From: a virus
Direction: 5' to 3' (one strand)
DNA: 31,259 nt
Virus record (IMG/VR): IMGVR_UViG_3300044846_004136
Location: 1 to 31,259 of that record
Shown here piece after piece: positions 1 through 7,946 of the stretch. Both the position numbers and the translations under genes were made by a program. Within the stretch, counting starts at the first letter, position 1, and each line of letters begins with the position of its first letter. A model generated the notes under the pieces. The model had not been told where the DNA came from and made no database searches. It saw only the letters and a list, made by a program, of their open reading frames with translations.

Positions 1-12
1 TGGGTCATCCAC
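1..12. repeat. 12-bp terminal direct repeat, left copy (candidate cos)
   Basis: The first 12 bases, tgggtcatccac, are identical to the last 12 bases of the window. With the base preceding the right copy, the site holds a short inverted repeat, GTGG-gtcat-CCAC. It lies about 90 bases upstream of the terS-like gene and the operon encodes a lambda GpA-type large terminase, which is where a lambda-type phage has cos. Filled-in 12-base cohesive ends would produce exactly this duplication. An assembly overlap is the alternative. Confidence 0.6.
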
Positions 13-106
13 CACCGCCAAAAAACCAGCGTTTCCAAAAGTGGGCGGTCAGGAAAGCCACCAGCTGCCGGGGAAGCGCGCAGCCAAACCTAAGACAAGC
101 AAATGA
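1..106 (+). CDS. HTH protein, C-terminal part (continues from the right end)
   Basis: This is the end of the open frame that leaves the window at 31259. Joined with the 12-base overlap removed (31259 to 13) or kept (31259 to 1), the frame is preserved because 12 is a multiple of 3. It ends with TGA at 104-106. This tail is basic and rich in Lys, Pro and Ala, ending in PKTSK, and looks disordered. The stop overlaps the ATG of the next gene (ATGA), which suggests translational coupling to the terS-like gene. See the entry at 30625 for the N-terminal part. Confidence 0.6.
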   Translation, partial: GSSTTAKKPAFPKVGGQESHQLPGKRAAKPKTSK

Positions 107-687
107 CTCAGGCAGCTTTGGCAAAAGCCTTAGGCAAGTCAGTGGGCTATGTGTCCAAGCTGTGCCAGCAAGGTATGCCTAAGGAGCTTGAAGCTGCAAG
201 GGCTTGGCTTGATCTGCGTAAGGCTGGCAGGACGCGCAAGCTTGCTCCCTCAAAGCCTATGACAGCTGACGCAGCTGGAGCGCCTGAGCCTAGCGGCAGC
301 ACCATTGGTAGCCTGACTGCCGGGACAATCAGCACTGCCCTTGCACAGCATAAGGTGCTAGTGGATAGGGCGCGTGAAGTCTATGCAGCTAGCATTGAAG
401 CTAACGACCCAGCGCAGACCAAGCTAGCGCAGGCATACAGGCAAAGCTTCCTGCTGCTGCTGGAGATTGAAGCTGAGGAAAAGAAGCGCGCCTTAGAAGC
501 GCGTGACTACATCAGGCTTAGTGAAGCCTTGGAGATAATCACCCGGTGGACTTCCAAGGTTGTCAGTAGGCTTGATAAGCTGCCCTTGGACTGCGCGGAA
601 AGCTGCAACCCTGACCGCCCTGAGCTAGCCATTAAGATACTTGAGCGCTGGTCTAGAAGCGCGCGTGAAGACCTAGCCAACCCATAA
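103..687 (+). CDS. terS: Terminase small subunit-like DNA-binding protein
   Basis: This 194-aa protein begins directly with a helix-turn-helix (residues about 1-24, with ALAKALGKSVGYVSKL at its core). A Pro/Ala/Ser linker follows (about 45-75), then a mostly helical charged C-terminal half (about 80-190). Nu1-type small terminases have the same plan: an N-terminal DNA-recognition HTH, then helical assembly and TerL-binding regions. Its position at the head of the packaging operon and about 90 bases from the candidate cos supports the call. The ATG overlaps the preceding stop, and no upstream start in this frame is better. The assignment rests on context and architecture, not on a diagnostic motif, so another DNA-binding protein is possible. 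Confidence 0.6.
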   Translation: MTQAALAKALGKSVGYVSKLCQQGMPKELEAARAWLDLRKAGRTRKLAPSKPMTADAAGAPEPSGSTIGSLTAGTISTALAQHKVLVDRAREVYAASIEANDPAQTKLAQAYRQSFLLLLEIEAEEKKRALEARDYIRLSEALEIITRWTSKVVSRLDKLPLDCAESCNPDRPELAIKILERWSRSAREDLANP

Positions 688-692
688 GCCTT

Positions 693-1466
693 ATGAGTAA
701 ACCCATACGCATAGTCATAGCAGGTGATAGTCACGGAGATCAGTATGACCCAGAAGCTGTGGCTGCGCTGCTGGAATACTGTGACGATTACTTTAAGCCT
801 GACCTCAAGGTGCATCTAGGGGATGCGTTTGACCTGCGCGGGTTGCGCGCCGGGGCTAAGGATGTGGAAGCTAGGGAAAGCCTTAAGGAAGATGTGCGCT
901 GCGGACTTGCCCTGATGAAAGCTTACAGACCTCAGGTATACCTGCTGGGCAATCACGAGCGCAGGCTGTGGGATGCCACTGACAACATTGGTAGTGGTGA
1001 CCTAGCTGATTACTACCAAGGCGTTAAGGATGGGATTATGCGTGAAGTGCGTAAGGCAGGCGTAAAGAAGGTGCTGCCCTATCACGCAGATCAGGGAGTC
1101 TATGAAGTGGGCAAGGTTGCTATGGCTCACGGATACGCTCACGGCAAGGACGCTGTGATGAAGCAGGGAAGTCACTTCGCGCAGCGCGGGGGCGCGTTTG
1201 TGTGTGGTCATATCCACAGGCTTGAAATGGTTGCGCTTGAGAAGTGGCAAGGGGGCGCAGCTTTCAGCGCTGGTTGCCTGTGCCGTAAGGATATGGCTTA
1301 TAGCAGCCACAGGCTAGGCAGCTCCCGGTGGGGGTCAGGCTTCATAGCTGGGCTGATTGATGGGGATAACTTTAAGCTGTGGATGGTTCACAAGCTGGGC
1401 AAGTCCGGCAAGTGGGTTGCGCAGACTGACTTCAAACTACTCAAAGCAAGCCAATGGGAAGCCTAA
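693..1466 (+). CDS. Calcineurin-like metallophosphoesterase
   Basis: This 257-aa protein carries the complete dimetal phosphoesterase motif series: D12-x-H14 in GDSHGD, G42-D43-x-x-D46, G85-N86-H87-E88, H145 in MAHGYAHG, and G171-H172-x-H174. All metal-ligand positions of the family are present, so it should be an active phosphomonoesterase, phosphodiesterase or nuclease. The substrate cannot be read from sequence. It begins 5 bases after the terS-like stop in the context CCTTATG and overlaps the next gene by 13 bases, so it is embedded in the terminase operon. A role in DNA-end processing during packaging or in nucleotide metabolism is inference from position only. Confidence 0.9.
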   Translation: MSKPIRIVIAGDSHGDQYDPEAVAALLEYCDDYFKPDLKVHLGDAFDLRGLRAGAKDVEARESLKEDVRCGLALMKAYRPQVYLLGNHERRLWDATDNIGSGDLADYYQGVKDGIMREVRKAGVKKVLPYHADQGVYEVGKVAMAHGYAHGKDAVMKQGSHFAQRGGAFVCGHIHRLEMVALEKWQGGAAFSAGCLCRKDMAYSSHRLGSSRWGSGFIAGLIDGDNFKLWMVHKLGKSGKWVAQTDFKLLKASQWEA

Positions 1467-1951
1467 GCCAATCGTTAGATTTGCTGATGTGCGCGCTGCG
1501 CGGTCAGGACGGCAAGCCTAAGGGCTGGCTGGATGTTCACCAGCTGCGGGTGCTGTGGAAGATGCAGACATTAAGCGCAGCCAGCAACAGGGCTAAGCTC
1601 GTCTGGCAGCGTGGCTTCCTTGAGCGCAGGTCTTATCACCTGATCAGTGAGGCAGGGACTCATAGCTTAGCCTTTGCTTACAGACCACTTAAGCCCCTGA
1701 AGACTATGCAGCAAGTGGATGAAGCCTGCGCTAATGAGGGAGCTGAGAAGCCCCCGGCAGGCTGGATTTGCTGCGCTGAGTTTGCCGCCAAGTATGGTGT
1801 CAGTGTGCAGGCAGTGCATCAAATGACCTGCAGGCATAAGCTTAAGGTGCGCAGGTATAGGGTTAAGCGCGGGTTCAATGGGCTTAGGAATGTCATACAC
1901 TACCGGGATGCTGAGCTGCGCGCCCTGCACAAACTTAAGAAGCTCAAATGA
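1454..1951 (+). CDS. Winged-helix/HTH DNA-binding protein in terminase operon
   Basis: This 165-aa basic protein overlaps the phosphoesterase by 13 bases and the large terminase by 4 (ATGA). Residues about 103-137 (GWICCAEFAAKYGVSVQAVHQM followed by a basic KVRRYRVKR strand) look like a MerR/excisionase-type winged helix. Residues about 25-60 may hold a second helical DNA-binding unit. Its place immediately before terL is where small terminases often sit, so it competes with the gene at 103 for the TerS role, or the two work together. It could instead be a packaging-operon regulator. Confidence 0.6.
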   Translation: MGSLSQSLDLLMCALRGQDGKPKGWLDVHQLRVLWKMQTLSAASNRAKLVWQRGFLERRSYHLISEAGTHSLAFAYRPLKPLKTMQQVDEACANEGAEKPPAGWICCAEFAAKYGVSVQAVHQMTCRHKLKVRRYRVKRGFNGLRNVIHYRDAELRALHKLKKLK

Positions 1952-3768
1952 CAGATCAGGAACAGCAGCTTACTGACGCAGCTAGGGCTATCATCAGACC
2001 CAGCTACTCAGGTGACATTGTGGATTGGTGTGAGCAGAATGTGACTGAAGTGCCTGACAGCCCTATCAGGGGCAGGCTCAATCTGTCGCGCACACCTTGG
2101 GTGAGCGAGGCACTTAGGCTGGCTTCTGATCCTGAAACAAAGGTGCTATCAATCATAGCTTGCACACAGTCCGGCAAGTCCCTGTTTGCGCGCTTGTTCA
2201 CCTGCTGGGCAATCGTCAATTCCCCAGCTCATATGATGCTGCTGACCACTAACGATCCTGAAGCAAAGGATTGGATGCTACGCTATGTGCGTCCTTTGTT
2301 CAAGATGTGTCCACCTGTTGCCGCGCTTCTGTCTGATGAGGATAACGACAAAAGCACCACAGCTGACTTTAAGAATAATGTGACCCTATACTGCCGGGGC
2401 GCTTGGAATGAAAACAACCTACAGCGCCTGACACTAAGGCGCGTGATAATGGATGAGACTTGGCTCTATCCCAAGGGTCATATTGGGGAAGCTAGCGCGC
2501 GCACCCAGACCTTTAGCTGGATGGGTCAGGTGATCGCTATGAGTCAGGGCGCGTATGAAGGTGATGAAACCACCACCCTATTTAACAGCACTGACAAGCG
2601 TAGCTGGTGCTTTGCCTGTGTGAAATGTGGGGCAGTCCAGCCTTGGCTTTGGGATTATGTCAGGCTGCCGGAAACAGCTAAGCTTAATGGGGTCTGGGAC
2701 TTGAAGCAGGTAGAAGCAGGGACAACCTATGAGTGCGCGCACTGCCAGCATAGGATGCCTGACACACCCGGCAGCAGGGCTGAAGCCAATAGGATTGACC
2801 GGGGCGCAGGCTTCCGCGCTACCACCCAAAGCAGCAGCATTGGCAGTGTGGGTCTGCATTGGAATTGCCTAGCTAATAGCAGCTGGGGAAAAGAGGCAGT
2901 GAGTATGCTGCGCGCTAAGGAAGCCTATACCCTGTATGATGATAGTGAACAGCGCAGGGTCTGGAAGCAGAAGCGTTTGGCGCAGGCTTGGTCAGAGGAT
3001 GGTGGTGAGATAGCCAGCCAAGCTGAAGCTGGTGACTATGCCCTAGGTGATCCTTGGGACAAGGAAGCTTGGGTGACCCCTGACGCTAGGGTGCTGGACT
3101 TTGCTGCTGACCTGCCTGCCGGGAGTATCCCCTTCAGGACGCTGGCGGCAGATATGCAGCGTGGACATATGTGGGCTGAGGTAAGGAGCTGGTCAAAGTC
3201 TGGACATAGCAGGCTGCGCTGGTGGGGTAAGCTGGATACTTGGCAGCAGCTTGATGATCTGGCTGCTGAGCATAAAGTAAACAAAGCCTTTTGTGGGGTG
3301 GACTGTGGTGACCAGACCCAAGAGGTATATGCCCAGACTGCGCTGCGCGGGTGGAAGTCCCTAAGGGGTAGCGGTCAAACTGACTTCACTGTGCAGGATG
3401 CAGGGGGCAAAAGCACCAAGCGCTTTTATTCAGACAAGCAATTTGTCTTTATCCCCGGTCAAAGGAACAGGGCTGAAATGATTGTTTGGAGCAACCTGCA
3501 AGCTAAGGATATGCTGGCGGGTCTGCAGAAGCGCAGGCTGCATACATACGGCAGGAATGTCCCTGACGATTATACCCAGCAGCTTACAAGTGAGATAAGG
3601 GTAAAGGATGCGCGCTCAGGGAAAGCCCATTGGATACTGCCCAGCAATAAGACCTGCGGCAATCACGCTTGGGATTGTGCGCTAATGGGTCTGATCCTAG
3701 CTGTGCGCTGGGGCATCATAGGCAGGGAAGCTACTGAAACTGCAGTGCCTACCCAGCCAGCTGAATGA
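1948..3768 (+). CDS. terL: Terminase large subunit, GpA family
   Basis: This 606-aa protein is the ATP-driven DNA-packaging motor and endonuclease. It has an N-terminal ATPase with Walker A CTQSGKS (72-78) and Walker B RRVIMDE (164-170). A zinc knuckle C224-x2-C227/C263-x2-C266 follows, as in lambda gpA relatives. The C-terminal nuclease has the acidic positions typical of GpA: D402 in AADMQR, D452 in VDCGDQTQEVY, and an Asp in NHAWDCAL near 576. Length matches lambda gpA (641 aa) slightly shortened. GpA-family enzymes generally cut at cos sites, which fits the 12-base terminal repeat. The gene overlaps its upstream neighbour by 4 bases. Confidence 0.95.
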   Translation: MTDQEQQLTDAARAIIRPSYSGDIVDWCEQNVTEVPDSPIRGRLNLSRTPWVSEALRLASDPETKVLSIIACTQSGKSLFARLFTCWAIVNSPAHMMLLTTNDPEAKDWMLRYVRPLFKMCPPVAALLSDEDNDKSTTADFKNNVTLYCRGAWNENNLQRLTLRRVIMDETWLYPKGHIGEASARTQTFSWMGQVIAMSQGAYEGDETTTLFNSTDKRSWCFACVKCGAVQPWLWDYVRLPETAKLNGVWDLKQVEAGTTYECAHCQHRMPDTPGSRAEANRIDRGAGFRATTQSSSIGSVGLHWNCLANSSWGKEAVSMLRAKEAYTLYDDSEQRRVWKQKRLAQAWSEDGGEIASQAEAGDYALGDPWDKEAWVTPDARVLDFAADLPAGSIPFRTLAADMQRGHMWAEVRSWSKSGHSRLRWWGKLDTWQQLDDLAAEHKVNKAFCGVDCGDQTQEVYAQTALRGWKSLRGSGQTDFTVQDAGGKSTKRFYSDKQFVFIPGQRNRAEMIVWSNLQAKDMLAGLQKRRLHTYGRNVPDDYTQQLTSEIRVKDARSGKAHWILPSNKTCGNHAWDCALMGLILAVRWGIIGREATETAVPTQPAE

Positions 3769-3899
3769 TTGACCGCACCAGATTAGCCCTGACCATTGGG
3801 CAAGGTTGCGCCTTCAGTGATGTAAGCTGTATGGGTCACAGCTTGGGTATGGCTGTGGGCGCAACCCCCTTTGACTTATTCTGCATCACAAATGGCTAA
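3765..3899 (+). CDS. Possible 44-aa small protein between terL and the gpW-like gene
   Basis: An open frame starts at ATG 3765, overlapping the terL stop as ATGA, and ends with TAA at 3897-3899. It overlaps the next ATG (3892) by 8 bases, so it exactly fills an otherwise 123-base gap in a gapless operon. The product (MIDRTRLALTIGQGCAFSDV..., ending FDLFCITNG) has two or three cysteines and no motif I recognise. The same DNA forms a strong nested inverted repeat, so the frame may instead be a by-product of a structured RNA. Confidence 0.4.
   Translation: MIDRTRLALTIGQGCAFSDVSCMGHSLGMAVGATPFDLFCITNG
3804..3866 (+). other. Nested inverted repeat / RNA stem-loop after terL
   Basis: Outer arms GGTTGCGCC (3804-3812) and GGCGCAACC (3858-3866) are perfectly complementary. 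Inside them, AAGCTGT (3824-3830) and ACAGCTT (3838-3844) form a second perfect stem around a 7-base loop. No U-run follows, so it is not a canonical terminator. It could control translation of the gpW-like gene, act as an mRNA processing site, or be a protein-binding site. Confidence 0.5.
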
Positions 3900-4146
3900 A
3901 GGCACTTACATTGGCTTTCCCAAGCAGGACTTGCTGGACATTTACAACGCTGCCCTAGCGCAGATTAAGTCCGGCACTATTGTCACAAGCTATTCTGACA
4001 GTGGCACTTCTGTTGGCAAGGTTGTGGTGGGTGACGCAAATGACCGCGCTGCGGAAGCCTACTTTGCCCTATCTCAGCTAGAGCCTGAGAATTACCCTGA
4101 GCGTATCACAGTGATCAGGACTGATTGGAAGGGTCTGACAGACTAA
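3892..4146 (+). CDS. Head-tail joining protein, gpW-like
   Basis: This 84-aa protein is placed between terL and portal, exactly where lambda W lies (W is 68 aa). A helical N-terminus (DLLDIYNAALAQIKSG) is followed by a beta-prone segment (TIVTSYSDSGTSVGKVVVGD) and a second helix (RAAEAYFALSQL). That helix-hairpin-helix order is expected of gpW/gp6-type connectors, which dock below the portal and stabilise packaged DNA. I chose ATG 3892 over the in-frame TTG at 3871, because the latter would add residues not typical of the family. The assignment rests on context and predicted fold only. Confidence 0.65.
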   Translation: MAKGTYIGFPKQDLLDIYNAALAQIKSGTIVTSYSDSGTSVGKVVVGDANDRAAEAYFALSQLEPENYPERITVIRTDWKGLTD

Positions 4147-4153
4147 CGCCTTT

Positions 4154-5677
4154 ATGCCCAAAGCACAGCCCCACAAGCGCACCAAGTCCGGCAGCGTCAG
4201 TAAGAAGACACTGAAGCAGGCTGGTGCTAGTCAGTTTAACAGCGTCAGCTGGTCTAACAATCGCGCCCAGATTTACGGCACTGCCGTAGATTTCAGCGCG
4301 GACTATACCCCCACTGACCGGGTGGAGATGATGAAGCGCCTGCGCTATGGTGAGCGCAACTGCGGTCTGGTGCGTCAAATCCTTGGGGACTATGTGACAT
4401 ATGTGGTGGGCAGTGATGGTATCACCCACCAAAGCCACTGCGCTGATACTGCCAAGGCTACTGCCTATGATGAATACTTTGCTGATTGGTGCAGGAGCTG
4501 CGATCTGACCGGGCGCTTTAGCTGGGCAGAAGTGCAGCGCATCACAGTCAGGGGCGCGCTGCGTGATGGTGATAGCTATGCACTTAAGGTGTTTGACGCT
4601 GAAGGGCGCGCCAAGCTGCAGCTGGTGGAAGCTCACCGGGTTGCTAACCCTGAAGGTGAGCAAGTGCCTAAGGGTATGCTTGATGGTGTGCAGTTTGACA
4701 AGGTGGGGCGTATTGTGGGCTATTCAGTTATTCTTGGTGACAAGACAGCCAAGCTGATCCCTGCGCCTTCTGTCTGCCATATTGCTGAGCAGGATTATTG
4801 CAGCGGCAGCCGGGGACTCCCCTTGCTTCAGCATAGCTGGTCGGATATTCAAACGGAAGACGAGCTGCTTAAGCTGGAAGCCCTCGCAGTCCGTAATGAC
4901 TCAGATTTTACTAGGGTGTTGGTCAAGCAAGGTGGGTATGTTCCTAACAACCTAGCTGCTGAATTGTCCGGCACTAACTCTAACGGCAGCAACCTTGCTA
5001 GCCAAATGGGTGGTAAGCTGGCTGTGCTTGAACCCGGTGAGGATTTAAAATCCATACAGTCAAACAGACCCAGCCCTGTGTTTGTGGGCTTCCTTGAAGC
5101 TATCCAGCGCGACATAGCGCGCGGCACAGGTTTGCCGTATGAGTTTAGCGGCAACCCTTCACAGGCAGGGGGCGGGGCGCTGCGTTTGATTGCCGCCAAA
5201 GCTGATAGATCGTTTGCGCGCTGGCAGACCATCACTATTGAGCGCCTATGCACACCCGCTTGGGGCTTTGTGATTGGCACTGCTATTGCCAATGGTGAGC
5301 TGCCTGACTCCCCTGATTGGAATAAGGTCAGCTGGACTACACCCAAGCGCTTGACCATTGATGCTGGCAGAGACGCTGCGCAGGATCGCGCTGACCTTGA
5401 AATGGGATTGCTCAGCCCTAGCGAGCTATACCAGCAGAGGGGGCTTGACCTTCGCACTGAAGTCCAGAAGCGCGCTAAGGACTTCCGTTATATTATTGAT
5501 ACGGCAGAAAAGGAAGGCGTGCCGCTTTGGATGCTATACAAACCGGGCTTCAATTGGCTGCAGCAGGGGCAGGGGAAACCCACAGCTACTGAAGTGCAGC
5601 TTGCCGGGGAAGACCCGCTTGCAGGTATTCCTCAGCCTGAAGCTGAGCCTGAAGCTGAAGACGAAACCAACACCTAA
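4154..5677 (+). CDS. Portal protein, lambda gpB family
   Basis: This 507-aa protein has the length of lambda gpB (533 aa) and sits directly before an S49 protease, as B precedes C. Family-like features include an N-terminal basic segment, RLRYGERNCGLVRQILGDYVTYVVG (near 70-95), a stretch around GALRDGDSYAL, and the loop GTGLPYEFSGNPSQAGGGALRLI. The last is highly characteristic of lambda-type portals. It forms the dodecameric vertex for DNA entry and head-tail attachment. The start follows CCTTTATG with no Shine-Dalgarno sequence. The Glu/Pro-rich end (PEAEPEAEDETNT) looks disordered. Confidence 0.93.
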   Translation: MPKAQPHKRTKSGSVSKKTLKQAGASQFNSVSWSNNRAQIYGTAVDFSADYTPTDRVEMMKRLRYGERNCGLVRQILGDYVTYVVGSDGITHQSHCADTAKATAYDEYFADWCRSCDLTGRFSWAEVQRITVRGALRDGDSYALKVFDAEGRAKLQLVEAHRVANPEGEQVPKGMLDGVQFDKVGRIVGYSVILGDKTAKLIPAPSVCHIAEQDYCSGSRGLPLLQHSWSDIQTEDELLKLEALAVRNDSDFTRVLVKQGGYVPNNLAAELSGTNSNGSNLASQMGGKLAVLEPGEDLKSIQSNRPSPVFVGFLEAIQRDIARGTGLPYEFSGNPSQAGGGALRLIAAKADRSFARWQTITIERLCTPAWGFVIGTAIANGELPDSPDWNKVSWTTPKRLTIDAGRDAAQDRADLEMGLLSPSELYQQRGLDLRTEVQKRAKDFRYIIDTAEKEGVPLWMLYKPGFNWLQQGQGKPTATEVQLAGEDPLAGIPQPEAEPEAEDETNT

Positions 5678-5689
5678 CCTTTACACCCT

Positions 5690-6532
5690 ATGCGCAACCT
5701 CATCAAAGCTATCAGCGCTGGTAAGCCATTCCTTGTGGACTACCAAGTTGCTGAGCAATACCTGCAGCTTAAGAAGTCTGCCGGGATCACTGACCTTATC
5801 ACCCAGCTGTTTGGTGAAGCCCCTAAGCCCTACCAGACACAGGGCGGCACTTATGTCATTCCAATTACCGGGATGATTGCCAAGGGACTCAGCCCCTTTG
5901 AAGCCATTGGCGCAACTGACATTGATAAGCTGGATGACCAGATTGATGAAGCGCTGGCTGCTAACCCCAAGCGCATCCTTTTCCATATCAATTCTGATGG
6001 TGGCACTATTGATGGTGTGGAGGAAATCGCTGAGAAAATCCGCGCGCTGCCTGTTGAAACTATTGCCTATACTTCTGGCAGTATGAACAGTGCTGCCTTC
6101 TGGATCGGTAGTGCTAGTGACCGGGTGGTTGCATCAGCCAGCAGCAGTGTGGGGGCGATTGGCGTATACAGCGTAAGCACTGATTTGTCTGAGCAGGCTA
6201 AGGCTATGGGCATCAAGGTTAAGGTCTTCCGTAATTCCTCCAGCCCCTTCAAAGGAATGGGTGTGGCTGGGACTTCCCTGACTGATGAGCAGGAAGCCCT
6301 GACCCAAGCTGAAGTAGATAAGGCTGGGGACACCTTTAAGCAGGCTGTCCTGCAGAAGCGTAAGCTTGCTAAGCCTGAGGATATGCAGGGGCAGGCTTTG
6401 TCTGGTAAGGACGCAGCTGCGCGCAACCTGATCACCGGGCTAGCCCCCACCCTTAAGGTGCTACTTACCCAGCTGGAAGGGCAGTCATATGCTGCCGGAA
6501 GCCAGACAGCCAAGGTTGCCAAAGCCAAGTGA
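5690..6532 (+). CDS. Prohead S49 serine protease (ClpP/SppA fold)
   Basis: This 280-aa protein belongs to the SppA/lambda gpC family. Core motifs are IPITGMIAKG (58-66), FHINSDGG (98-105), SGSMNSAAFWIGSASDRVVA (129-148) with the probable nucleophile S134, and SSVGAIGVY (152-160). The likely catalytic Lys is K188, in a downstream VFRNSSSPFKGMG segment. Phage members cleave scaffold and portal or coat termini during prohead maturation. Unlike lambda gpC (439 aa) it is only the protease part. The scaffold-like protein is encoded as a separate downstream gene rather than as an internal Nu3-type start. Confidence 0.92.
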   Translation: MRNLIKAISAGKPFLVDYQVAEQYLQLKKSAGITDLITQLFGEAPKPYQTQGGTYVIPITGMIAKGLSPFEAIGATDIDKLDDQIDEALAANPKRILFHINSDGGTIDGVEEIAEKIRALPVETIAYTSGSMNSAAFWIGSASDRVVASASSSVGAIGVYSVSTDLSEQAKAMGIKVKVFRNSSSPFKGMGVAGTSLTDEQEALTQAEVDKAGDTFKQAVLQKRKLAKPEDMQGQALSGKDAAARNLITGLAPTLKVLLTQLEGQSYAAGSQTAKVAKAK

Positions 6533-6559
6533 GCTTTTGACTCCAGACGCATAAGCAGA

Positions 6560-7021
6560 ATGGAAACCAAATCTCTTACCATTGAAGACCAGCTTGCTGC
6601 TTCCAAGGCTATCCTTGGTGCTGTGCAGGCTGAGAAGGCTGAGCTGCAGGGCGCGTTTGAAACCCTTGCTGCTGAGAAGATGGCTGCGCTTGCTGAAGTG
6701 ACTAAGGTTGCTGAAGGCAATAAGCAGACAGTGGAAGCCCTTGAGCAGAAGCTTGCCGGGTTTGAAGCTGAGAAGGCTGAGCTGCAGAAGCAGCTTGCTG
6801 AAGCCCTTGCCCATCAGGTCAGCGCTTCCAAGGAAGCTGCCAAGATTGCTTCTAGCGTTGGTATCTCCCCGGTTGCCGTCAGCCCTTCTGACGATCTCAG
6901 CGCTACACAGGCTAAGCCTAGCGCTGATGAAATCCGTAAGACCTTCCTTGGTATGAAGCCCGGCGCTGAGCGTCAGGCTTTCTTCCGTCAGCACCTTGCT
7001 GTGCTGACTGCCACTAAATAA
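6560..7021 (+). CDS. Capsid scaffolding-like coiled-coil protein
   Basis: This 153-aa protein lies between the prohead protease and the major capsid gene. Residues about 15-100 form an Ala/Glu/Lys/Leu-rich coiled coil with recurring AEKAELQ blocks. An Ala/Ser/Pro linker follows (about 100-118), then a basic amphipathic C-terminus (about 120-153, KTFLGMKPGAERQAFFRQHL). A helical rod with a basic, coat-binding C-terminal segment is the usual plan of dsDNA phage scaffolds. It would guide shell assembly and then be removed by the protease. Sequence alone does not identify the family, and a decoration protein is less likely because of the coiled coil. Confidence 0.65.
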   Translation: METKSLTIEDQLAASKAILGAVQAEKAELQGAFETLAAEKMAALAEVTKVAEGNKQTVEALEQKLAGFEAEKAELQKQLAEALAHQVSASKEAAKIASSVGISPVAVSPSDDLSATQAKPSADEIRKTFLGMKPGAERQAFFRQHLAVLTATK

Positions 7022-7052
7022 TTTTTCCCTCTAACCCTAATATATTAATCCT

Positions 7053-7925
7053 ATGTCGATCGCTGCTGCTCCCGCTGTTCTTGCTGAACAGGTGCTTGCT
7101 GGTCTTAAGGGACGCCTTGGTGTCCTTTCTGCCTTCTCCACAAACCTCACCCCTACTGCTGTCGGTAAGACTATGCAGGTCAGCCTTATTGGTGGTGGCT
7201 CTGCCAAGGTCTTTTCTAAGGCTGCTGGTGGTTATCACGAAGCTGAAGAAGCTTCCCTGACTTCCCAGACAGTCACGCTTGTCCACCTGCACAGCACCAA
7301 GGACTTTGCTCCTGATGATCTGGCTGAGTATGGTGAAGCCTATATGATTAACGCCTTTGTTCCGCAGGCTGTTAATGAGCTGGTTGCTGAGTGCCACAAG
7401 CGCATTGGTAATCTTTTCACTGTCGCTAACTACAGCGCTGGTGAAGTGATCACTGCCGCTAACTTCAACTACTCTCAAGTGGTTGACCTTAACACTGACC
7501 TTTCGATTGCCAAGGCTTCTGACGCTCGCGCGCTGCTCCTTAACAGCACCTATGCTGGCGCTCTCCGCAAGGACGCTACGCTGGTTGCTCCCTTCAATGG
7601 CGCTGGTCAGTCTGCTGCTATCGTTCAGACAGGTGTTATTGGCACTGTGTCTAACTTTGGTGTTTATGAGTTCACTGACCTTCCGGGTAACTCTGAAGGA
7701 TTGGCGGGCATTGCGCTGGGTCAGGATGCGGTCTGCGTGGCTATGGCGCTGCCTAATGCTTCTATGTTCCCCGGTGAAGTCTCCACTGCTTCTGATGCCT
7801 CTGGTATCTCTGTGCAGGTGCTGAAGTCTCAGGGCACTGATGGCATTGTGCGCCTGTCTGCCGCTATCCGCTTTGGTGTCGGTAAGGGTCGCGCTTCCTC
7901 GGCTAAGCGTATCTGCAGCGCCTGA
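7053..7925 (+). CDS. Major capsid protein (HK97-like fold expected)
   Basis: This 290-aa protein is assigned as major coat from its position after protease and scaffold, its length, and its mixed alpha/beta composition. Features include an N-terminal helix (PAVLAEQVLAGLKGRLG), a long spine-like helix around LAEYGEAYMINAFVPQAVNELVAECHKRIG, and a Gly/Ala-rich A-domain-like C-terminal half. Codons differ from neighbouring genes (many TCT, GCT, GGT and CTT; few AGC), as expected of the most highly translated gene. An AT-rich leader (taatatattaatcctATG) precedes the start. A terminator follows 20 bases after the stop. Confidence 0.85.
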   Translation: MSIAAAPAVLAEQVLAGLKGRLGVLSAFSTNLTPTAVGKTMQVSLIGGGSAKVFSKAAGGYHEAEEASLTSQTVTLVHLHSTKDFAPDDLAEYGEAYMINAFVPQAVNELVAECHKRIGNLFTVANYSAGEVITAANFNYSQVVDLNTDLSIAKASDARALLLNSTYAGALRKDATLVAPFNGAGQSAAIVQTGVIGTVSNFGVYEFTDLPGNSEGLAGIALGQDAVCVAMALPNASMFPGEVSTASDASGISVQVLKSQGTDGIVRLSAAIRFGVGKGRASSAKRICSA

Positions 7926-7946
7926 GTCTAGCGCTCAGCTCAGATC

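Noticed and set aside
147-335. Minus-strand open frames throughout the window
   Set aside because: All of them lie inside well-supported + strand genes, lack plausible start contexts and give low-complexity Ser/Leu-rich proteins; they follow from codon bias.
4563-4757. Short + strand frames inside the portal gene (also 5358-5876, overlapping the portal and protease genes)
   Set aside because: They overlap strongly supported genes in another frame, have Leu/Arg/Ser-rich shadow composition and show no start context.
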